In this document: piece by piece, positions 45,295 to 57,504 of the stretch | How the letters are laid out: the number at the start of each line of letters is the position of its first letter | How positions within the stretch are numbered: the first letter of the stretch is position 1 | NCBI GenBank assembly: GCA_029204225.1 | Contig: CM055107.1 | Location: 21,002,000-21,065,999, forward strand | Reading direction: 5' to 3' | Origin: Diphasiastrum complanatum | Lineage: Eukaryota; Streptophyta; Lycopodiopsida; Lycopodiales; Lycopodiaceae | Length of the DNA: 64,000 nucleotides | Notes under the pieces: generated by a model | The model's input: only the letters and a program-made list of their open reading frames with translations | Told to the model about the DNA's origin: nothing | Database searches by the model: none | Position numbers and translations under genes: made by a program

Positions 45295-46065
45295 GGAGCC
45301 ATGCTCAGACATTCCTTCTCCTTGGCACCTACACCCATGTGTGAGATTGGGGGTGTTTGGCCCCAGCCTAGAGGTTGAGTGCCAAGTGGTGGTGGTGCTA
45401 GGGTGGGCAGGGGCTCGTGATTTTGGGCATGCAAGATTTTTGCGGGCAACGGGGGCGCATCACGGGCAACGCATTGGTAGGTGCTAAGCCTATTCAGCAT
45501 TCCTAACTAGTATAAATAGCTGATCATTTCTCATTTTTAGAGTTGCTCTTAAGCTCTCTCAATTGATAAGATATAGAGTACTGCTTCTTGCAAAAGTGCA
45601 TCATACTAAGTCAATCAGATACTTAGGGTTAGATTCAAGTATGCAATTGTATCCACTATTGTTTTGTGCTCGCTATTCATCTGATCTGTACATGCTACTT
45701 ATTAAAGTGATTATACAATTTTTATTGCACTCAATATTAGTATCAGAATGAATGAATACTTCTATGTTCTATCGTAAGCTAATTAAGTTCTCTTACAGAT
45801 TTGTTTGACGTATCGAATACTTTTGTATTTTAATATTCACTCTATTATGTTTGTCTACAAAATCAATCTCACTGATTTTGATGATTTCAAAGTTAGAATA
45901 AAGTAGAATCAAACATTGCAATTGTAGCAATAGTTTTGTTCAAATTTAATAGGCGTAGTCATACATTAGAAAAAGAATTTTTTCATAGAGCCCGATAAAA
46001 GTATCTATCGAATGCACTCTTTCTCTATCAAGTCTACTTTCTTTCTTTCAACATGGTATTAGAGC
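45295..46065 (+). mobile_element. Copia 5' LTR and primer binding site
   Basis: An LTR-like stretch ends 'tttcaaca' at 46053 and is followed by TGGTATTAGAGC (46054-46065), an initiator-Met-type PBS. A TATA-like 'ctagtataaatag' lies near 45508, a plausible promoter. The left end is unclear because the LTR lies directly against the CACTA terminus. A second PBS-like string (TGGTATCAGAG) lies 22 bases downstream, perhaps from a local duplication. Confidence 0.6.
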
Positions 46066-46249
46066 ATTGGTTTATGGTATCAGAGTATTTCTATTGATTT
46101 CAAATTAGAGCATTACATAGTATTAGTGTCATGATATTATTAGGTATTCCTTTTCTTTCTTAGGTCATCAATTATCACCAGACTAAATTCCAAAAGATTC
46201 ACAAGGCAACGCTAGCTTTACAATCGACAAATAGAATTATCATTTGTAG

Positions 46250-47460
46250 AAATTTGAGATGAAAACTATGCTAATTGTCAATGAGCTATGGGATGTTGTC
46301 ACATATATCGAAGTGAAACTTGAAAACGAGACAACTAGCTCAAAATGGAAATCTTAAGAATGGTAAAGCTTTCACCCTGATCATTCTTAACAAATCAAAT
46401 ACTCAGATTGGCCATGTATCTGAAGCTCAAATTTTGAAATAAGTATGGGACATCTTGAGTTCACTATATGGTGTGAGGGACGTGACTTTTAAGTTGCATC
46501 TTAGAAGGAAATACTTCTCACTCGAGATGTCTAGTGGTGATTTGCTTCAAAATCATGCTAACCATTTTAAAAATCTCTTGTAGCAGATGGCAGCTGTCAG
46601 ATCAACTACTGATGATCAAGACAAAATCATGACATTGTTATCGAGCTTGCCACCTACATATGAATACTAGGTGACGATCATTATGACACACTCAAATTTC
46701 ACTCTCGTCAGAGTAATCACTATGTTGACCGAATGTTTTGTATGTCCCTAAACTGTCTTCAAGTCTGTTATTGGTAAGCAAAATTACTGATCTAGGTCAT
46801 AGGGTAGAATTTGAATCCAATCAATGTGGAATTGTCGACATGATGAATAAGATTCTTGCACTCGAAAAGAGACAAAAAATATTTGTATAGACTAATTCAG
46901 TGTTATTCTGACAAAAGTCAAGGCTTGAATACTTCTATTATAGTAAATAAAGCATTACTTTGGCACTATAGACTAGGTCACTTGAATCATACCTCTATAT
47001 TGAACATGTTTAGACAATTCTTAGTACTTGATTTTGATTATCTAGACAAGAAGATCAATCTCCTTGTTTGTCATAGCTGCATTATCAGAAAGTAGACTAG
47101 GATTCCTTTTAGATCAAGTCATAAGCATGCAACAGAAGATGTTATGGATGTTGTTCTTTCAGATATATGTGGCCCAATGCAAACTTTATCATTTGCTTGG
47201 TGCAAAGTATTTTATTACCTTTATCAGCGATTTTTTTTAAAAAGAACAGCTTTTTATTTCATTAAGCAGAAGTCGGAGGCTTTCAATCTCTTCAGACAAT
47301 GCAAGGAGCTTGCATAACTCAAAACTTGTAAAAGAATCAAAGCATTGAGGTCAGAAAACAATGGTGGAGACTACATCACAACTGTGCACATCGTGCAAGA
47401 AATCTGCTACTTTCCTGAAACTTGATCGTATGAGTCTCTATTGCGCCAATGGGTGATCAA
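46250..47460 (+). pseudogene. Copia gag and integrase remnants
   Basis: Gag traces run from about 46265 to 46745, with frameshifts between 'LLWDVVTYIEVKLENETTSS' and 'LLSSLPPTYEY', then 'VTIIMTHSNFTLVRVITMLT'. The zinc knuckle and protease are missing. At 46856-47095 the GAG-pre-integrase block is intact ('LLWHYRLGHLNHTSILNM', 'LVCHSCIIRK'). The integrase N-part follows to about 47400 ('VLSDICGPMQTLSFA', 'FYFIKQKSEAFNLFRQCKEL', 'RIKALRSENNGGDY'). The RT is absent. The GAG-pre-integrase block is very close to that at 4750-4959, so the two are one family in opposite orientations. Confidence 0.8.
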
Positions 47461-48242
47461 GTGTCAAAACCATACATAAGCATGAACGGGATATAACCGG
47501 TAGCCGAATGCTTACTACTATTACAAGAAATCTCCACCAAGGATAACTACCTCTCTGAGGAGATTGCCATCAAAAGACATATGCACATAGCATCTGATCT
47601 TATAGATGTTGCATTTGATTATTACGGTTTTTTCACCATAACAAAGTTTCAAAACGACTTTATTAAATGTGTAAAGTAATTAATCACGATCGATCAGGTC
47701 TCCAATCTCGGACGATGCCAGTCAAATTTCAGAGAAGTGGGAGACGCAACTCCAATTACAGGAACTTTGTTCAGGCGATAACTCGTAGGAAAAACTATTT
47801 TTTTCCTATTTAACAAGTTTGCGCATGGTACCTAATACACGAACTAACTTGTAATTATCACTAGCATCTCAAAAAAAACAATAATCAATGCAAAATATCT
47901 CTTTTAACCATTGCATGACTGCTTTTTCATAAACCAATAAAGGTTCATGCAGAAAAAACGAAAAACTAGACTAGACTTAACCTCACCCATCCCCCCAACT
48001 CCCCTCCCCCCCCACAATTTTTAGAAAGTTGACAACTTTTAAACGCAGGAGCAAAAGAGAGAATGTAGGCTGTTGTAGACAAAAAATGAATGGTGCTTTT
48101 TTATTGGGCCACGTTTGCCCTAAAACGTATTTGATGGGCACGTGAAAGGCAATCGAAGTGGAGTTGAAGGGCAGCCACGTTCATTTTAGAGAGAGAGAAC
48201 TTGCTTTTGGAAACTTCTGGAAAAAGAAATTTCGAGAGAGCC

Positions 48243-48301
<59 letters not shown>

Positions 48302-49594
48302 GTTGTGATAGACAAAACGTGATTCCTGCGTTTTGATTCGTCCGTTCAAAAATTAGGGTTTTGACTTATCTTGACCATAAGCAATGCTAATTATGGTTTT
48401 GACCATTGACTTATCTTGACCATAGGTGAAGTATTGCTAATTATGATTTTGACTAGGTGTTAATTGCATGGGTGAAATATTGCTAATTATGGTTTTGGCT
48501 AGGTGTCAATTGCATGCATTCATGCTCTTGGAAACTTCTATATCCAATCTTGGGAGAGATGCTTGGAATCAAAAGAAGTTTTTTAAGAGAGAGAATTTGT
48601 TAATAAGAAACAGGTTTATGGTGGGAATTTTAGGGCGACATGAAAAAAGTGCAGAGAGAATGTCAGTTGAGAGAGAGAGAGAGAGAGAGAGAGAGTGCAA
48701 CTGAGGGGAGAGAGAGCTTGATATGCTGTTGAGTGAGCGTGATCTGAGAGAGCGAGACGATGCGATTGCTGCTAGATTTCCCGTTCCCTTTTTTTGAGTG
48801 CTGGATCGTGACTTCTTTGCTCGTAGATACGGATCAGGAACGCTTTCTTTGAATTAAAAGGAGTTTGATTTGCGGTTTACAGGAATGCGTGAAGAAGATG
48901 GATAGTCGTTCTTATAGCAGGTAACGAGATAGAGAGGGAGATGGCAGACGCTTGAGAGAGAGAGAGAGATGGTGAGGCTTTTGAGAGAGAGAGAGAGGGG
49001 GGAGAGAGCTGTGAGTGAGCGCGAGGCATATGTTGAGAGAGCCGAGAGGAGAGAGAGAGGTGGGAGAGCACGAGAGGGTGAGCGATTTTTAAGTTTTAGG
49101 GTTAGGGTTTTTTTTAAATTTAGGGATATAAAATAGCCATAAGTGAGGTGTTGGAGAGAGAGAGAGAGAGAGCGAACGTTACGGCAGGCTAGGAGGAGGG
49201 ATGGGCATCTGCACTCAACAACGCACCTCCTGATCTACCTATGATCCATAGAAGGTCAGGCACTGAAGCTTTTGTTATGATGTTTTCAGATTGGTTGCAG
49301 GGTTTGAGGAAAAAAGCATCAGAAGAAAATATAAGAAGCACCAAGACGGCAGTACCAGGCTGGCAGCCTCCAACCCCTGTCTACTGCCATGCTTACTTTT
49401 ATTTGGCTTCACATAGCTATGCTAACTACTTTATTATAGGTTTTCGATACACTCTCAAAGTCACAATCTGAAATTTCAGAAAAAGCTTGTTTTGATAGTT
49501 TAGTCTCCTTTGATAATCAATATTTTAGATTTAGTTTTCAGCTTATAATCCAGAAAGTTGTGCCTTGAAAGATTTATCCCAATAATCAACCGTT
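47461..49594. other. GA-microsatellite-rich DNA, no supported gene
   Basis: Pure or nearly pure (GA)n tracts lie at 48249-48298, 48671-48696, 48955-49000 and 49156-49172. A telomere-like 'ttagggttaggg' lies near 49095. A segment with 'ttgctaattatggttttgac' occurs about three times at 48385-48505. An open frame at 49241-49471 (76 codons, plus) has no recognised domain. GA tracts before an ATG resemble the 5' region of KELP, so a host first exon is conceivable. I could not support one. Confidence 0.45.
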
Positions 49595-49602
49595 ACTCAG
49601 AT

Positions 49603-50099
49603 CATAGAATCAATGAACCGTTAACGGTTCACCACGGTTCTGAGAACCGTACAGTGAACTGTACGGCTCTTTGAAATTTTTGCCCAGAACGGTGGTGAAC
49701 CGCACTGAATAGTTAATTAATTTGTTTTTTGTCCCAGCCCCCAAAAATAGCCCAAAAAAATGCTAAAAAAATGCCAATTTATATCAGAAAAAGCAGATTC
49801 TCCCTACTTAGATTATTTACTTCAAATGATTTAATCTCCCAAATTGATAAGAGAGAGGGAGTGAGAGAGAGAGAGAGACAAAAACTAGCTTTGAGGGGTT
49901 TTGGGGGGGAATTTAGGAAAATTTATTAATTAATTAAAGAGAGGGAGTGAGAGAGAGAGAGAGACAAAAACTAGCTTTGAGGGGTTTTGGGGGGGAATTT
50001 AGGAAAATTTATTAATTAATTAATCAAGTATTTTTTTACATGAACCGTACCACGGTTCCTTCCACGGTTCCCAGGACCCAGATTCCCGTGGGTTCTGTG
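49603..50099. mobile_element. Non-autonomous hAT element (497 bp), TSD ACTCAGAT
   Basis: The ends CATAGAATC... and ...GGGTTCTGTG are imperfect inverted repeats. They are flanked by a perfect 8-bp duplication ACTCAGAT (49595-49602 and 50100-50107), as made by hAT transposases. Both ends and inner A/T- and G-rich blocks match the ends of the larger element at 50422-55428, so it derives from it by internal deletion. Inside, an 86-bp block ('gagagggagtgagagag...attaattaattaa') is exactly duplicated in tandem (49853 and 49939). Confidence 0.88.
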
Positions 50100-50421
50100 A
50101 CTCAGATTCTATTTCACAAACATATAAGTTTTCACACAGGTAGTACTACTAAAGAACAGTTTTGGACTCTGAAGAATAAAAGTAACATTTAGCCATTCAA
50201 GCATCCGTTTTATGCCAAAAAAAAAACAGCTTGTTTAAAAAAAGAAATAGAAAACCACCTTGGATCCCCTTTGAAAGCACCGTTTCAATGACAAATACAA
50301 AACTGTCAACACTTGTTGACAAATTGAAAGTGAAACTGCCTTCAAACTATGCAAAAAGCATACCAAGGGATAAAATCCAGTTGATTTTTGCATACCAAGG
50401 GATAAAATCCAGCATTCAACT

Positions 50422-53400
50422 CATAGAATCAATGAACCGTTAACGGTACAGTAGGGTTCTCAGAACCGTACATTGAACCGTACGGTTGATAATTTTTTTT
50501 AGAGCAGAACCGTGTGAACCGTGGCAGAATTAATTAATTAATTATTTAATTTTTTTTTTGGTCTCCCCCCCAAAAACAGCCCAAAAAAATCTTAAAAAAT
50601 TGCCAAATTTTTTTTCAGAAAAAACAGATTTGTCCCCCTACAAATCTGCTTTTTTCTGAAAAAAATTTGGCATTTTTTTTCTAAACTAATTAATGGCCAA
50701 AAAGGCCAAAAAAGTTGAAAAAATTATTGGGATTGATAAGAGAGAGAGGGACACAGAGAGAGGGGGAGGACTGTAAACCATTTCATAAGTACACAATGCA
50801 CATCAACTAGCCATCCATCTACAAAAACAAGTGAGCTCTGTATATAATCTCGTCATATAGAGCCCGCCACATACGGCTGGGGTCTGACCTCAAAATAAAA
50901 CAGTGTGAATGGAACAACAATGAACTAGATGACAATGTACATGACATGTCCTCAAAATGGCTGTGTGGCATCCGAATCATCAAAATCATCCAACTCATCC
51001 TCCTCTGTCGCACCCTGACTGAAGTCATGTAAAACCTCTCCCCTCAGTCTGTGTCCCTGACAAAGTGATGCGAGATGCACCTCTGCCAGAGCCACGCGGC
51101 CTCCCTCTCTGTCTACGTGCCACTGTCTGACTAGGACCTCTGCCTCTCTGAAAAGACCCCCTGCCAGATCCTGGAGGCCTTCCTGGACGCCTACGAGCTG
51201 GTGCTGTGGAAGCAGATGCAGTAGGAGGTGCCGCTGATGCAGGAATGGGTGTGGCACAAGATGCAGGCACCCTGAATGTAGGCGGCATGTATGAATACGG
51301 CTGTACTGCAAGCTGGTGAAGGACAGCTCCTCGTGGATAGTAACCTGTTGGGAGAAGGGGTCTATGAGTGGAAGCCTCTGGCATGGCAGGAGTAGGCCGT
51401 GGTGCAGCTGTTGTAAGATGAGGCCGAGGCTGTACACCAATCGAAAAAGCCGGTGTAACATGACGAGGTGGCCCTGGGAGGCGACGTGCAGGTGGTGGAA
51501 TGTGGGGGGCAACTGTATAACTGGATGTATGTGTCGGCGCTGCATGAGTAAGAGCCGTACGAGTGGCAGCTGTATGTGAACCAGCAGCTGATGGTGCTGG
51601 ATGTGGCTGAGTACGTGCATGTGGTGAGAGCCACCCTATATCATCAATGGCATCCTCGTCATCTCCATACCGAAGGAGGTCTGACATGGTCCTCTAGCGA
51701 ACACGGCGGGTCCGATCTGCATCATCATCTACATGAACATCTGCAGGGGCCTGTGAATCCTGCACACCATCAATCCCTCCCACTGTGGCACATGCATCTC
51801 CACCCTCTGCTGTATCCCCTGCAAAAGCGTCATGTGCCATATGGTCAGCATCCCCAACATGTGCTGCATCCACTGTCTCTCTCTCATGCTGTATATCCTC
51901 TGGTAGTGGATCAGGTTGGTACACATCCTACTCTGGTGGAGGTGGCTCATACATCCCTGCCATCATCCTCTGTAATCGATCATGCTCCAGGCCATAGCCT
52001 ATGTCTGCCTCATACTCTGCCTCAAACTCTGCCTCAAGCTCTACATCAAGCTCTGCCTCAGCCATGGTCTCCAATCCTGGAGCAGGTATACCCAAATCAT
52101 CATCATCATCATCCTCATCCTCCTCATCAGCACCCATGCCCATACCTGTCCCCTGGCCAGCACTTGCATCATGATCATGACCCACTCCGTCCATCAATAA
52201 CCGTCTAACCCGCAACAACTCTCTCTCTGTCTCTGCTGCAATGTCAGCCGCAACATCAGCCCTCGGCATGGGCGTGGTGGAATCAGCTGGATCATTATCG
52301 CCTAGTAAACACTCTGAGGGCAACACCTCTAGAGGGTCCACAATAGATGCAAGTCTGTCACTCAACCTTGCATTGGTGTTGCAAAAAACCAGCCGTGTCA
52401 TTTGTGCAATAGAAGGGCGATTACGCCTCTTCATGTGGATCAAAGAAAATGTGCTCCAGTTGCGCTCGCATACACTGGAGGAACAATCCTATTGACAGTC
52501 ATAAAATTCAAAAAAGCGCATTAGTTAATTCCATCCATTTAACACCCATTTTTAATCTCATAGAATTTGGTGGGTAAAGGAATACCTGTGATAGCACTCG
52601 CAAGGTCATCTTTTGTAGAGTTGGGCATGCAGAACCATAGAGGTTCCACCAAGTCACCACTCTCTCCCGTCTGCTGGGATTCAGCGCCGCGTGGTGGCCA
52701 AACACACCTACCTGCCTCTTGAAGGCAATGTACTGTATCTCAACAACATCTATGCCAGTGAAGTGTCTGGCAACTCCATCCAAATATCTCAACCAATCCA
52801 AGCCTAGCTCCATGTCTGCTGCCTGCCGCTCAGATAGCCACATGGGATGCAATAGGTGGGCAACAGAGTGAATCGGCCTATGGAACCAATTCCACCTGCG
52901 TTCCCAGATGTCCCGCAACACCACCATCCTGGTCCACATAGTTAATGACATGTCAATGAATAAATCCGAAGATGCGAAGATGATAGCAAACCTATTTCAA
53001 TTACAATAGACAAATTCCAAAACAACAAATGACTGAAATGACCATCAAATTCCATACCTGTCCTCAGAGAAAAAATGCTGCTTCAGCAGCTGTCCAATCT
53101 TGTCCATGAACTCGTAGATAAGGCCCATAGTGCTGCCCTCGCTATCAACTAACCCCAGAACATGGTAGAACGAACTCATCACAGATGTAATGCTCTTAGC
53201 CTGATGCCAAAAATCATCGTCAAACACAATCCTCAAAAATCTCAAACCATCAGGCCTACTAGAGAAAGGCAACTCCCTAAATGCAGCACTAGTGGCCATG
53301 TGGCTGAGCTGATGTCTAACTCTAATAAGCCTATGCATGACAACCAGGTCGAATGCAAAACGTGTGGGAGCTGGTTTCTTCAAATCAAGTGAACTGAAGG

Positions 53401-55428
53401 TGCGGAATAGGGCGAGGGCACGCCTCTTCTGGGTGATAAATGTCACCACGACAAGTGCCATGTCAGCTATCGTGCAAACCCAGGGCAAGCGGCCAATATC
53501 CCCTAGTATAAGATCAATGCTATGTGCAGCACATGGGGTCCATACAATAGCAGGGTACTGCTGCTGTAGCAAGTGAGACATGTTCACACAATTACTTCGT
53601 TGTCGGTGACAACTTGCACTACGTTGGCAGGGCCAACCTCCTCGATAACCTCATTGATGATATCGAACATAAACTGTCAGTTAATAACCCCACCACCTCT
53701 ACTGCCAATCAACGGCCTGATAGAACATAGTGCCCATGCAGCAGGATACCAGTATGTTGATCACTGGCCGACGGCGGGTGTCACTCCAGCCATCAGACAT
53801 GATCAAGCACCCATAACTCTCCCAGGCCTGCCTAAGAGGCATCATCTGTGTGGTGAGATCCTCCACCCTGGATGTAAGGTAAGTGGTACGGATAGCCTCA
53901 GCCACGGGTCGCCGGAAGCGTGGACCTGCAGCAGCAACTGCAACTATTGCCCTCTTGAAGGGCTCCATGTCAGCAATGGCAAATGGTAGGTTCAGCTCAT
54001 AGATCATGTTTGCCATAGCCTGCTGGGCCTTGGCCTCAAGATGGGGCTGGAAAGACTCCCCCATGGACTGTTGACTATACTGGGAGCTGCGCGACGGAAT
54101 CTGGGCCTGAGATGGCTGAGGGGGATGCTGCGACTGCGGGGCATGCTGGGCTGCAGAGAAGGCGGCGAAGAAGCTCCAGAAGAACCAGCCTCACCATGCT
54201 GTCTCCATCACCGTCCTCATCATCGGAGTCCAAATCATCCTGATGTGTAGGGAAAGTGGATGGTATGTCCTGGGTGTCCTGTGAGAGACCATCTGGCGCC
54301 GACTCAGAGCGAAGAAAATGGAATGTCTGCACTGGGCGAGTCATCTGAGTGACTGCAGGAGGACACTGTGGAAATGCACCGACTGGAATAGATGTAGCAG
54401 GAGGAGGGGCGGGATGTGGTGCAGTGGGCTGTGGTGGCGTGGTAGGATGTGGTGCGGTGGGCTGAGGAATGAGTGGTGGATGTGCATCAGGCTGAGGGGG
54501 AGGAGCAGGAACAGGAGGTGGGGGAGGACGTGGTGGTGGTGGACGAGGAGCTAGTGGATCCCGTGGGGTGGATGACACCACTGCATATACATCAGGATCT
54601 AGTGACATACCGGCCTGCGTCAATCGAGCTCCATATATGTCAATGAGCCTACAACGTCCAGAGCAGACATGTGTGGGCAAGGGTGGGAGCCTAAGCGGTG
54701 GCCATCGCCCTTGACAGCACCAAGGAGATGGCCTTTCAGCCTAGTGAGGGTGGTGACAAAACGAGCATGACAAAACCTACAGGACCATCCACACGTCCCA
54801 GACCGGACGTCAGACCTAACGAACTCGGGGTCTTGGTCCACCTCACTCCAGAGCTCAGGCATAACTCTAGGAGGCATGGTGTGTTAAGGAAACAGGGAGT
54901 ACGGAAGTGAAGTACGGAAGAAGTGCAAGACAAGACAAATGCAAAAAACCTGATTTTTGGCTCCAAAAAAAATCCTAACTCATAAACCATGTCCTTATCT
55001 CTCTAGATGAGCTGGCACAGTCTCTCTCTAGGTTGTCCCAAACTCTCTCCATGATCTTAAATGCCTAAACCCTAAAAATAGACCTATTTGCATGAGGGAA
55101 TGTCAAAAAACCTGATTTTTTAGCAAAAAAAACAACCCTACAACTAAACCCTAATTTTCTCTCTCTACATTGGCCGCTACAGTCTCTCTTTACCCTGCCC
55201 TCTTCTCTCTCACCAATCTGAACAACACTCTCTCAGAAACCTCCACCCACTCTCAAAAACCTCCACCCACTCTCAGAAACCTCCACCTGCAAAAAATGAT
55301 AAATGAGGGTCTAAAACGAGCTGTAGGGGATTTTGGGGGGGAAACGTAGGAAATTAATTAATTAATTAATTAGGTGAACCGTACCACGGTTCCCAGAACC
55401 CACGGTTCTGGGAACCGTGGGTTCTATG
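50422..55428 (-). mobile_element. hAT transposon (5007 bp), TSD ATTCAACT
   Basis: The ends CATAGAATC and GGTTCTATG are inverted. They are flanked by the 8-bp duplication ATTCAACT (50414-50421 and 55429-55436). Subterminal regions carry many short ACGGTTC / GAACCGT motifs (for example 'accgttaacggt' and 'ggttcccagaacc'), likely transposase binding sites. The interior encodes a minus-strand transposase gene with BED, DUF659 and hAT-dimerisation regions. Both ends are intact, so it could be mobilised in trans, though its own gene is broken. Confidence 0.92.
51025..54877 (-). pseudogene. hAT transposase gene with long acidic, Pro-rich, AT-hook C-terminus
   Basis: The start ATG is at 54877. Residues 30-70 form a BED-type zinc finger ('WSCRFCHARFVTTLTRLKGH'). 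A frame change near 54690 leads to a Pro-rich linker (54075-54680), and another change near 54180 leads to the DUF659 part ('FRRPVAEAIRTTYL', 'YGCLIMSDGWSDTRRRP', first catalytic Asp; 53699-54130). The region 53570-53690 keeps 'EVIEEVGPANVVQVVTDNE' (second Asp) but in broken frame. Then 53045-53587 has 'TPCAAHSIDLILGDIG'. A last core exon (52586-52951) has 'VVTWWNLYGSACPTLQKM', joined across a GT-AG intron (52489-52585, phase 0) to 'CERNWSTFSLIHMKRRNR', the dimerisation motif. After it the same frame runs to 51025, about 490 codons, with two in-frame stops (near 51925 and 51690). It is acidic, then Ser/Thr/Pro/His-rich, and ends in two AT-hooks ('RRPGRPPGSGRG', 'RRQRGRPRGSGRG'). Frameshifts and stops make it inactive. 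Confidence 0.87.
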
Positions 55429-55436
55429 ATTCAACT

Positions 55437-56418
55437 TCATCTACCATAGTCAAAATCGTTTTGACTGAAAGTACTCAAAGAACAACTTTTTGAAAGAACA
55501 ACTTCTCAGCTTTAATTCCAAGGGCAATAATCCCTTATTAAGGCTGAAACTTTGCCTTAACATCAAAAAGTTAGAAAACAAGTGCATTGTGGCAAGCCAC
55601 AGGGCCCCGCCTTTGCAATATGTGAGAAACTGTTCTTTATTAAAGATTTTTAAATTTGTATTATAAAAGAAATGAGAACTTCTAAATGCATGTTTTGGTA
55701 AAAATAATAAATTACATGTTTAGTTTCGTATTTGATAAAATAGTGTTTATAGGGAGGTGATATAATAACATTATGGGTTTTTGTTAACCACACAGGTAAT
55801 ATATTGGCGAATGATCTGACCAATAAGCGTATGTAGATCCAAATAAATTTCTTGAATTTTGATATTTGTCCATACATGATTCAATTGTGTGCAATATATA
55901 GTTGTTACTTGTTGGAAGCATAGGTGTATAGAGCGTAAATCTTAATTATTGTCGGATCCGAGTGAGTGCTGAATGACATGGACCTTGCAAAAGCTAACGT
56001 GTTTACTATAAATTATTCATTATTTTAGTATATAAAGAAAGATAAGTGATGTATGTATGTTGAATCATGAATGAGATGACTCAAATGGATGGGTATGGCA
56101 TGTATGACTTCCCAGGGAGGGCCGCAGATGGATATTGCATATGTTATGAACAATAGCAGCCTCAGAACCTGTATGTGATCTGCAGAAAAGGCATTGAAGG
56201 TCCTCAAAGGATCTTTTTCATGTGTGTTGGTCATTTTGAAGATTGGACTTGAAGGTCGTTAATATGGTTGTGGTCATTGCTGAAACGCTGAAGAAGCCTT
56301 AGTGAAAACCGACTGGCATCGCTGTGTGATGCAGCTGAGGGTGTTGGAGGTTGATCATAAGTCGCACTTGTATATGTGTTGTTGTAGCGCGGCTACTTGA
56401 TCCTTCCCTCTCTGCTCA
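55437..56418. other. No supported gene
   Basis: AT-rich spacer between the hAT element and a family-B LTR. No coding signature, inverted repeat or LTR end was recognised. Confidence 0.55.
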
Positions 56419-56953
56419 TGTCATGTGCCAAATCTAAGCAAATAGCAATTACAATGGAAGTAAAGCTAAGAGCAAGAAAAGTACAAAGCATTCAAGATAG
56501 CATATCCATAGAAAGCTAGAAACAATGAGATCTCAATGGAATCACATTAGCAATGAAAAGAAGAGTACAAAGCAATGTAAATGAGCATGGATTCATGTAG
56601 ATAGGGCACATGAGACCTGACAATGGAGATCCCTATGGCTCACATTCACAAGGAAGCTAGAAGCTCTCACTTGCAAATGAGCCAAAAGATCCACAAAATG
56701 ATGTCTCTTGCCTAGTTATAGACAATGCTCTTACTTAACTTAGCTTAACTATCTTGAGGGATAGTTAGCCCTTGTTAAGTATTATTCAAACTACATTGGG
56801 CCCTTATTGGCCTATTATCCTTATTAGTTACTTTGAAGGGCCTAAAGAGGGAACCACCTTGTTCTTAAGGCTAATAGCTCCTTTGGGCCTACAAAGCTTA
56901 CAATGGATATTCTAATGCGTTGAAAAGCACTAATGTACTAAAAGTACATGACA
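56419..56953 (-). repeat. Family-B 3' LTR (535 bp)
   Basis: Plus-strand ends are TGTCATGTGCC and GTACATGACA, the reverse complement of the LTR at 34773-35302, and sequence matches throughout. It is followed by the complement of a PPT, so it is the 3' LTR of a minus-strand element. Confidence 0.88.
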
Positions 56954-56969
56954 CTCCCCCTACTTAAAC
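56954..56969 (-). promoter_or_regulatory. Polypurine tract of the family-B element
   Basis: The minus strand reads GTTTAAGTAGGGGGAG, directly before the LTR's TGTCATG. This is the expected priming site for plus-strand synthesis. Confidence 0.82.
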
Positions 56970-57029
56970 ATTTTTGTTCTAAAAAATGAAGACTCTTGTC
57001 TGATCAGTTTGATCGCCTTAGTTAAGTAG

Positions 57030-57504
57030 TCATGATTGAGGATGTGTCATCCAAAAATGTATCGCCTCATTACAGATCCAAAGCTGTCGAATTGAAATTA
57101 TTTTGTTGGCTTCAGACTGTAATCCTTGTTCCCATGGAGGAAAAACTGATGGTCGAAGAAGAGTTTGATGAAGCACCATATTGGTTATTGGTAACCAATC
57201 TGTATGGAATGGACAGAGTGTGTCACCGTAGTATCCTCTTTTGTCTGCTTCCTCGACATCATACCAATTTAGATTCTTTTCCAATTCCCTTGGATTCTTG
57301 GTTTTGTCTTGCATCTGGCTCTTCTACCGTAGATGGCAATCCATGTTGTTTAACTAGCTTGATGAAGAACATTATAATTCTTCCATGAGCAATGGTAGTC
57401 ATGAATTGTTGTTCAAATATAAATGCTCTATACGAAGTAGTCGGCATGAATATTGAAACTCGGTCGTATGATAAAGCATATCTCTGGGCATATTGTTGAC
57501 CAAA
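57030..57504 (-). other. Tail region between ORF2 and the PPT
   Basis: Two minus-strand frames (57259-57447 and 57030-57314) follow ORF2 and overlap each other. They may be a frameshifted extension of it ('TTSYRAFIFEQQFMTTIAHG', 'LLRPSVFPPWEQGLQSEAN'). No domain is recognised. If real, the frame ended close to the PPT. Confidence 0.4.

Noticed and set aside
48249-48298. (GA)n tract as a gene marker
   Set aside because: GA tracts recur across 47.5-50.8 kb without coding sequence. They alone do not support a promoter.
49085-49110. Telomere-like 'ttagggttaggg'
   Set aside because: Only two units are present. This is common by chance in plant 5' regions and not a telomere array.
51316-52443. 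Long plus-strand and alternative-frame ORFs (for example 51576-52208) opposite the hAT gene
   Set aside because: They are antisense or off-frame shadows of the low-complexity Pro/Asp-rich transposase tail. They carry no domain.
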